This document shows, in pieces, positions 57,247 to 64,000 of a stretch of 64,000 bases of DNA. The notes beneath the pieces were generated by a model. It was given only the letters and a program-made list of their open reading frames with translations. It had not been told where the DNA came from and made no database searches. Each line of letters starts with the position of its first letter. Positions within the stretch are counted from its first letter, which is position 1. Origin of the DNA: Peribolospora baueri (taxonomy: Eukaryota; Basidiomycota; Peribolosporomycetes; Peribolosporales; Peribolosporaceae); contig JAMDHS010000006.1 of NCBI GenBank assembly GCA_029717555.1, positions 124,001 to 188,000 on the forward strand, in the 5' to 3' direction. A program made the translations under genes and the position numbers.

Positions 57247-60200
57247 ATGGGTGAAGAAAGCCTTCTCCGTGAGTGACAGAGAGAGTCTTTTCCTTCTGCT
57301 CGCAACGGACACCATAGCCTGCTGCCGGTTGTTGCTCGGCTATTCCGGCGATCACTGAATGACTCGAGGTCACATTTTGTTTGTCTTGCTATACAGGCTC
57401 CGCGGAGATGTCGCTCATCCAGCTGTATATTCCTTCCGAGGTCGCACATGACACGGTGAATGAGCTGGGCGAGCTGGGGAAGGTCCAGTTCAGGGACGTG
57501 AGTGTCGCACGGTTTCTCTTTCGATGCTCCTGCAATCTGTGAATTGTTCTATACGATCTGATATTTATTCACGGCGTCAATGTTTTTCTCACTTCAGCTC
57601 AACCCTGACGTCAACCCTTTCCAAAGATCCTTTGTCTCCGACATCCGCCGCCTTGACGAGATGGATCGTCGGGTGCGTTTCCTATATGCCCAGATGGAGA
57701 AGGAGCACATCCCTGTCAGGCCCTTGTCGGACACCGCCCCTCCCTTCTTCGACGGCCGTCGTGGTCCGGCCGTGGTGGATGAACTGGACGTTAAGCTCAA
57801 GGAGCACGAAGAGCGCATTGGCCAGATGAACGCCAGCTACGAGACGCTGCAGAAGAGGCTCGTCGAGCTCGAGGAGGCTAGGCATGTGCTGCGTGAGACG
57901 GCTGTCTTTTTCCAGCAGGTGAGTGGCAGGTGCACTGCGTTGTTAGTCATGAGAGAATATCTTTCGTTTTCTCGTTGACCCTTTGGACTGTACTTTGCGT
58001 CGGTAGGCTCAAGGGCATCACGAACATATCCGCACGTCCTTCGACGACCACGCCCCTCTTCTGGAGAGTGATGTTGAGCGCGCGGCGTTTGCCGATCGTA
58101 CCCAGGGTGAAGGAGGCTATGGAACGTTCGATCTTGAGTAAGTTCTAAATGCTTGAACTCGCACTGTGTATATGAGGCAACTTAGTCTTACCTTCCTATA
58201 CGACTACAGGTTCGTCGCCGGCACCATCGATCGCGTACGCATGCCCACGTTCGAGCGCATCCTGTGGCGTGTTCTGCGCGGCAACTTGTACATGAACTAC
58301 GCAGAGCTCGACACGCCCTTCAACGATCCCTCTTCCGACGAGCCGGTATACAAGAACGTGTTTATCATCTTCGCTCACGGAGCCGAGTTGCTTGCTAAGA
58401 TCCGCAAGATTTCCGAGAGCATGGGCGGCACGCTCTACCCTATCGACGCGAACGAAGACAAGCGCCAGGACGCATTGCGCGAGGTGACCAACCGCATTGA
58501 GGACCTAAACTCTGTGCTCTATTCCACCAGCACCACCAGGAAGACGGAGCTGGTCAAAGTCGCTGAGAGTCTGAGCGCTTGGGCCACCCTCGTGAGGAAG
58601 GAGAAACTCATTTACCACACCCTCAACCTCTTCAATTATGACGCACGGAGGAAGACCCTCATTGCCGAAGGCTGGACGCCCACGGGTGACATCGGCAAGG
58701 TCCAGGCGGCTCTGCGTAAGGCGACGGTAAGTCGCGTAAAGTTGGCGCCCTTGTCTCGATGACAACCAGCTGACTTCTCTCGTCATTGCGCTCTCTAGTA
58801 CTCTGCTGGGATCTCAGTGCCGACAGTCCTTCAAGAGCTGCATACGAACAAGCAGCCGCCGACGTATCAACGCACCAACAAGTTCACCGAGGGATTCCAG
58901 GCGATCATCGACGCCTATGGAATTGCCACGTACCAGGAGATCAATCCTGGTTTGTTCACCGTCATCACATTCCCCTTCCTTTTCGCCGTCATGTTTGGCG
59001 ATATCGGCCACGGCTTCCTCATGTTCATGACGGCGGCTGCAATGGTCCTCTGGGAGAAGAAGCTCGCCAAGGCGGGGCTGGGCGAGATCTTCGATATGTT
59101 TTTCTACGGCCGATATATCATCCTGCTCATGGGCGCCTTCTCCATCTTCACTGGCTTCATGTACAACGACATTTTCTCCAAGTCGATGCATATCTGGCAT
59201 TCCGGCTGGACTTGGCCTCAGCACAACGGCACCGTCGACGCGATCCCCAACGGTCACATTTACCCGTTCGGTCTCGATCCAGCTTGGCACGGCGCGAGCA
59301 ACGCGCTCGTGTTCACGAACTCGTTGAAGATGAAGATGTCCATCATCCTCGGCGTCCTTCATGTGGGTTTACATAAATTCTAGTATGTTGCGACTTTCAG
59401 CTGACCGCCCTTTCTGACGTCGAACCATATCGGTCCCCTTTGGCAGATGTCCTTCGCCATTTTCCTTCAAGTGCCTAACTTCGTCCACTTCAAGAAGACC
59501 GTCTCCATCTACGCCGAGTTTCTTCCGCAGATCCTGTTCATGGAGAGCATCTTCGGCTACCTGGTTGTAACGATCATCTACAAATGGTCTGTCGACTGGT
59601 GGGCCGTCGACAAGGAGGGCAACCACATCCACAACTCGCCACCTGGACTGCTCAACATGCTCATCTACATGTTCCTGAGTCCCGGCACCGTGGAGGAGAA
59701 GGACCAGCTATATCCCGGTCAAGGCTTCGTGCAATCGGCGCTCCTCTTCCTGGCGCTTGTGTGCGTGCCTTGGATGCTCTTCCTCAAGCCGTACAAGATG
59801 TGGAAGGAGCACCAGAAGATTAAGGGGCAGGGGTACCAGTCCATTGCTGCTGTCGATCACTCGGGGGACCACGCCGATCGGCGCGAAGACGCTCTGTTCG
59901 AAACGGAGGACCCTGAGAACGGCACTGCCATGAGGGAGATGGACGAGGAACAGGAGCATGTGAGTGGGAGTACGGGCGCCTGGCGGTTTGCTTGTTTTCA
60001 AGGTCCGCCTTCTGCTCACCGGCATATCACGTCTTGTTTTCTTTTCTGGCTCGGTAACTAACTCTTAAAGGAATTCGAGCTGGGCGAAGTCTTGATTCAC
60101 CAAATCATCCACACTATTGAATTCTGCCTGGGCTGCATCTCCAACACGGCCTCCTACCTTCGTCTCTGGGCTCTCTCCCTTGCCCACGCCCAGCTCTCCG

Positions 60201-60677
60201 AGGTTCTCTGGGATATGACGCTGGCGGGCGCGTTTGGTACGACTGGTATCGTGGGAGTCATCTTCACCGTCATCATGTTTGCCATGTGGTTCACTTTGAC
60301 GATCTGTGTGCTTTGTCTAATGGAGGTGAGTATACACCCGCAGTGTGACGCCAGGCGCGATCGTTGACACGAAAGACTCACCTCTTGACTCGACTCTTCC
60401 CCGGTCTGTCAGGGTCTCTCCGCCTTCTTGCACGCCCTTCGACTACACTGGGTTGAGGCAAATGGCAAGCACTATATGGCGGGTGGCTACGTGAGTGGAC
60501 ATTCCATCCTGTCTCTCTTACCTGTGTTAGACTCGCGTCATTAGCCCGCCTACCCTTCCGTCCTTGTTATGCGACCACGGCATGGCCACTAACCTAGCCT
60601 ACTTCGTTCGTGACTCCTCTTTTTTTCTACAGGCCTTCCAACCACTCACATTCAAAGAAGAGAGCGCGGTTGAGTAG
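57247..60677 (+). CDS. VPH1: V-type ATPase subunit a
   Basis: Ten exons (57247-57268, 57397-57497, 57598-57918, 58007-58137, 58210-58726, 58799-59362, 59447-59959, 60071-60325, 60413-60490, 60633-60677), 848 residues, all phases closing. The 22-nt first exon encodes MGEESLL. The N-terminal cytosolic domain has [37 protein letters not shown] and a coiled coil. The membrane domain has [17 protein letters not shown] and [17 protein letters not shown]. The proton-path helix is [20 protein letters not shown], with the essential Arg (Arg735 in yeast Vph1). The ending [16 protein letters not shown] and FQPLTFKEE is typical. It acidifies vacuole or Golgi. Only one isoform gene is seen here, so Vph1 versus Stv1 is not decided. 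Confidence 0.95.
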
Positions 60678-61375
60678 GTTTCGCATCACCGACTGGCCTC
60701 TGCTTTCATACGTTCGTTCTTTCCCCTCGTTTCTATATCTATATCATCGTTGTCCTCGCTCGAATAAATCTGTGCTCGGAATGTAAAAGAAGAGTTCCGT
60801 TCGCGGTGGTAAAAGTCGGTGCAAAAGTGAATTGCAAGGCTGGTCCCTCGTCGAGCGTCTTGGGAGGGCTGCTCAAAGCCTGTGTGGCCCATGCTGTGCT
60901 TGTTCATCAGCGGTATGGGGTTTGCGATCCCGGAAGAACACAAAGGGCATGCAAGCGCGAGGCAACAACGGCGAGACAAACGTTTTGTATGACAGTGCAT
61001 GGCACACGATGGCTCAAGCCCGCAGCCTGGCTTCATGTCTGATCGTACCGCCGTTTGTGGCAGCGGGAGTTGGTACGAGCAAGTGCACGTGGTCGATAGG
61101 TGCGTCGTCGGAACATGAAGGAACGCCGTGCTCTCCCGATGCCTTCCCATCTTTTCCCTCGCAGGATGGCAAAGGCTGCACAAGATGAACTGAGACGGAC
61201 TGGTGCTATAGTTGCCCCTTTCACCCCATCCTGTCCCTCTATCCATACAACCGCCACTCCCCTTTCCTCCACAGCTCCATTGCGCACCCCTTGTCCCCCC
61301 TTCAACTCACTCCAAACCCGATGGTCCAGCCAGCCCCACAAACGCGAGACCAAGGCTATCCAACTCGTGCCATTC
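60678..61375. other. Convergent 3' intergenic region
   Basis: About 700 bp between VPH1 and the small mitochondrial gene. Several short ORFs on both strands lack any family features. No RNA gene recognised. Confidence 0.4.
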
Positions 61376-61724
61376 TCATTCCCTAGCCGCATCAAGCCTC
61401 TCCCTGTTGCGCAAGATCTGCTCCTTCTTCTGTTGGATCAGCTCGTTCTGCCGGTCCTCGAGACCGTGGACGTAGTAGCCAATGGCACCAAAGGCAGTCA
61501 TCGCCAATGCGTGGCCACCGAGGTCTGACGACAACGAGAGGGAGCATAGACAATTGTAACAAAGACAAAAGTACCTGTTGAGGGGCGAGCAAAGAAAAAA
61601 GGAATGCAAGGCGAAGAGCGGCGGACTCACTGTCAAATATGTTCCTCTTTTGAAGACCGAGAGCGTAGCATCGGGTGAGGAAGCCGAGGCCGGCCCAGCC
61701 GAGGACGGAGGCGGCGAGGGCCAT
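61376..61724 (-). CDS. Small mitochondrial inner-membrane protein, complex I NUXM-like
   Basis: Two exons (61631-61724, 61376-61524) give 80 residues in phase. Two hydrophobic segments (VLGWAGLGFLTRCYALGL and LAMTAFGAIGYYVHGLE) are separated by a short polar loop. A charged, Gln/Arg-rich C-terminal helix follows (RQNELIQQKKEQILRNRERL). Size and layout resemble the fungal 14-kDa complex I accessory subunit NUXM. The match is by pattern and is moderate only; another small mitochondrial membrane protein is possible. Confidence 0.6.
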
Positions 61725-62134
61725 GTTGACGGCAAGAGTCGATGACGAGAAGCAAGACTAAGGGCCTCGGTTGTGTACGAGGGGAGGTTTAGGCAGCAGA
61801 GAGCAGTGAATGGTGCCCGAGTCGAGCGAATAAGGCGGATCGGTCTCCAGAAGCTCCGACGATCCGAGTCCGGCGTTGCGTGCGCGAGGCTTGCGTGCCG
61901 AAGCCGGAACGAACTGCGGCACATTACCGCACGTGCCGATTGCTTCCCCATGCCTTGTAACAAGGATTATAGGGCCGATAAGAAAGCGGATGATTGTCAC
62001 GTGCCTCCGAGACTATGACGATGGGGCGCCCAACTCCTCGACCCAAGCAACCCACACGACCGCCAACCTCATCCGCCCCCTCCATCAGCCTTCGTCCCTT
62101 ATCTCCTCTTCTTCACGACACCCAGCACCCAACG
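61725..62134. promoter_or_regulatory. Divergent promoter region
   Basis: 410 bp between the starts of the NUXM-like gene and the NPC2-like gene. No specific element recognised. Confidence 0.35.
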
Positions 62135-63169
62135 ATGGTCCGCGTCACCGTCAAGAGCCTCCTACTGCTCTCCCTTATTTCCGCCGCCTCTGCCGCCTCT
62201 CTTCCCAGCGATGACGTTCCGTCCCAGTCCCTGCCTCAATTCGTAAACCAAGCCGGAGGCGCTGCCCTTCAGCACGGCGTTGTCGTCGTCCACGAGGACG
62301 AGCAGGCCGTGGCTGATAATGTAAACCTTCCACCGCCGAGGGGAGGTTGGAGCTTTACCGATTGTGGTGAGTTGTCGTTGTAAACGTCGCAGAGAAGGGG
62401 CAAGGAGGGACGGACGGGTGAGCGGGATAAGAGCTTGGGTCATTGTAGGAGTATCAGATTGTACTGGAACGAGTTGGAATGCGGTCAGCCTCTAAGCCCA
62501 TATCCGTCATCTCACTGAACACCGTCTTTGCCCTCGCGTTCCTCTTTCTTTATCCCCCCCCATCACAACAGGCGTGCCAACAGACGCAGTAACTGTCGAC
62601 TCCATCTCTGTCTCCCCAGACCCTCCGCAGCCAGGACAGAAACTGACCGTCACCGCCAAAGGCACCGTGCACGATCGTGTCTCTGAAGGCTCTTACGCCG
62701 ATGTCGTTGTCAAGCTCGGTCTGATCAAGTTGCTGCAGAAGAGGTTCGACGTCTGCGAGGAGGCGTGAGTGTCCGTTTTTGGACGGGGCGGTCTTTCCTC
62801 TTGAGGCAAGGCCGATCCAGCCATGCACAGTGGGTGGACGAGTGAGGCTGATGACTTTCTTACCTTCCTGTTTGTTCACACTGTTATAACACAGCGAAAA
62901 GGCCAACGCGACGATCCAGTGCCCCGTCGAGAAGGGCGATTACAAAGTGGTGCAAACCGTAGACTTGCCCAAGGAGATCCCGCGGGGTGGGTATCACGTC
63001 TTCTGATCACCTGGCATTGGTTTTGGCTGACGTGCTGCTTCCACGTTCCTGTTCCTGACGCCCCATTCTAGCCAAGTTCAATGTTCATGTCACGGGCAAG
63101 ACGCAGGACGACCAGGACCTGCTCTGCGCTGATATCTCCATCACCTTCCCCATGCATAACTTCTTCTGA
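62135..63169 (+). CDS. NPC2: NPC2-like lipid-transfer protein (ML domain)
   Basis: Four exons (62135-62366, 62572-62764, 62895-62986, 63072-63169), 204 residues in phase. A signal peptide (LLLLSLISAASAA) precedes a short propeptide-like stretch. The ML domain runs from GWSFTDCG through VTVDSISVSPDPPQPGQKL, FDVCEEA, NATIQCPVEKGDY and LLCADISITF to the end MHNFF. The four visible conserved Cys can pair as in NPC2/PITP-type ML proteins. It probably binds sterol or phospholipid in the vacuole lumen. The ATG at 62135 is chosen because it opens the signal peptide; an upstream in-frame ATG at 61994 exists. Confidence 0.9.
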
Positions 63170-63448
63170 TCTGCGCCTTTCTCAGACCTGATCCGCTGTG
63201 AGTAGAACATCCCCCGTCGTATTAGCAAGGGCTCCGACGACATGCGGAATAGCATGCATTCCGACGCGTGCGGCTGCCGTCTCTTCTGTCACCATGTCTT
63301 CCCTTGCCACTCGTCCGTCATTCCGTGTCGGATATCTCGACGCTCTCCCCACCGACCTCTCATATAGTGTACATCCTTTGTCCACCTGTAAGCTATACCT
63401 TTATTTTCCCTTCTTCACGAATCTAACGAGCACAGATCGCATAGAGGT
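63170..63448. other. Convergent 3' intergenic region
   Basis: About 280 bp between the NPC2-like and LRR gene stops. No gene seen. Confidence 0.35.
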
Positions 63449-64000
63449 TTAGGCAACGGCGGCGATAGCAGGGGTGCGAAGCGTGACGGCTGCCGAGAAG
63501 AAATTGGGCATTGTAGGATCGTCACCGAGGGCCCAGTCTCGGGACGAAATACGAGCGAGACTCCAAGAAAGAAACGAGGCAAAGGCAAAGGGCGTGATGA
63601 GATGCTCAAGTGCGGGGATTCTCCCGGCCGAAGATTTTGACGCCAGGCTGGATGCGAAAGGAGAAAGTGAATCGGTCAGCCTATCATTTCGTTTGAGAAG
63701 TCTCTGAAAGTATACCCCACCCCCCGCACCAAACCGTGGTGCGCTCACCTTGGTTGGGCAATAATCAGACACGCGGTTACAACCAGCGAGCCTAAGCACT
63801 TTTAGCCCATCGAGATTATCGAGGAGCTCACGGACGACGAAGTCATCTACCGCGCGACAGAAGCTTACGTCGAGCTCGCGGAGGCGCTTGCAGCTGGTCG
63901 CCAAGGACTTAATCGCCTCGTCGGTAAGATTGTCCACGCTGTGCAGGTTAAGCACCTCCAAGGTGCTCCCAGAGTGACCAACGAGAGCGCCCAGCGCCTC
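63449..64000 (-). CDS. Leucine-rich-repeat protein, RAD7-like C-terminus (partial)
   Basis: Two exons are visible (63749-64000 and beyond, 63449-63703), joined in phase. The gene runs off the right edge, so only the C-terminus is seen. Cysteine-containing LRRs read LEVLNLHSVDNLTDEAIKSL, CKRLRELDVSFCRAVDDFVV and LDGLKVLRLAGCNRVSDYCP. The pattern and the closing GCN-x-VSD segment resemble Rad7, the LRR subunit of the nucleotide-excision-repair ubiquitin ligase. Amn1 or F-box/LRR proteins share this repeat type and cannot be ruled out from this end alone. The last exon (TKRLLKRNDRL to AIAAVA) is unlike Rad7 and unrecognised. Confidence 0.6.
   Translation of the reverse strand, partial: EALGALVGHSGSTLEVLNLHSVDNLTDEAIKSLATSCKRLRELDVSFCRAVDDFVVRELLDNLDGLKVLRLAGCNRVSDYCPTKVSAPRFGAGGGVYFQRLLKRNDRLTDSLSPFASSLASKSSAGRIPALEHLITPFAFASFLSWSLARISSRDWALGDDPTMPNFFSAAVTLRTPAIAAVA

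Noticed and set aside
60806-61395. Several ORFs after VPH1
   Set aside because: They are short and overlapping on both strands, with no recognisable features.

Overview
The window is nuclear DNA of a GC-rich, intron-dense fungus. Short introns (about 50-110 nt, GTGAGT-like donors, CAG acceptors), a DUF7137 secreted protein, SPC24, TSR1, RPF2, PEX12, ATG15, VPH1 and a ferroportin-type transporter point to a basidiomycete. A yeast-forming lineage is my guess; the class cannot be fixed by eye. Nearly all genes had to be joined across introns by hand. In almost every case codon phase closes exactly, which is the main support for the exon models.

Layout: 1-2.6 kb has a Gln/Pro-rich gene running off the left edge and a DUF7137 secretory protein. 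3.1-9.6 kb is redox and heme metabolism: NADH-cytochrome b5 reductase, a 12-exon zinc alcohol dehydrogenase and coproporphyrinogen III oxidase (HEM13). 10.6-22.1 kb holds an F-box protein, a 3.7 kb gene-free gap, a SAM methyltransferase, a GDSL-type secreted esterase homologue with a scrambled active-site block, and kinetochore SPC24. 22.3-31.3 kb is a disturbed zone: 21-bp tandem repeats, inverted pieces, a LYS1 copy that has lost its catalytic segment, a beta-carbonic anhydrase with an apparent one-base frameshift, and a nest of broken Ty3/gypsy LTR-retrotransposon pieces in palindromic arrangement. 31.3-32.4 kb has two unrecognised ORFs. 33.5-35.5 kb is an RBR-type E3 ligase.

35.8-64 kb is compact housekeeping sequence: the divergent ribosome-biogenesis pair TSR1/RPF2, glutathione reductase (with a possible mitochondrial leader exon), ferroportin, ATG15 divergent from PEX12, an LACTB2-like metallo-beta-lactamase-fold protein, a 190-bp-arm palindrome with a TTACC-repeat loop, a FG-GAP (TIP/ITFG1-like) membrane protein divergent from V-ATPase subunit a, a small complex I subunit candidate, an NPC2-like lipid-transfer protein, and a RAD7-like leucine-rich-repeat gene running off the right edge.

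Themes: iron and heme (HEM13, ferroportin, b5 reductase), lysosome/vacuole and peroxisome (VPH1, ATG15, NPC2, PEX12) and ribosome assembly share the window, but nothing shows that they form one functional cluster. The strongest unexplained signals are the long palindrome at 53.0-53.4 kb, the eroded LYS1/carbonic anhydrase segment beside the transposon nest, and the GDS-to-GSD change in the esterase.
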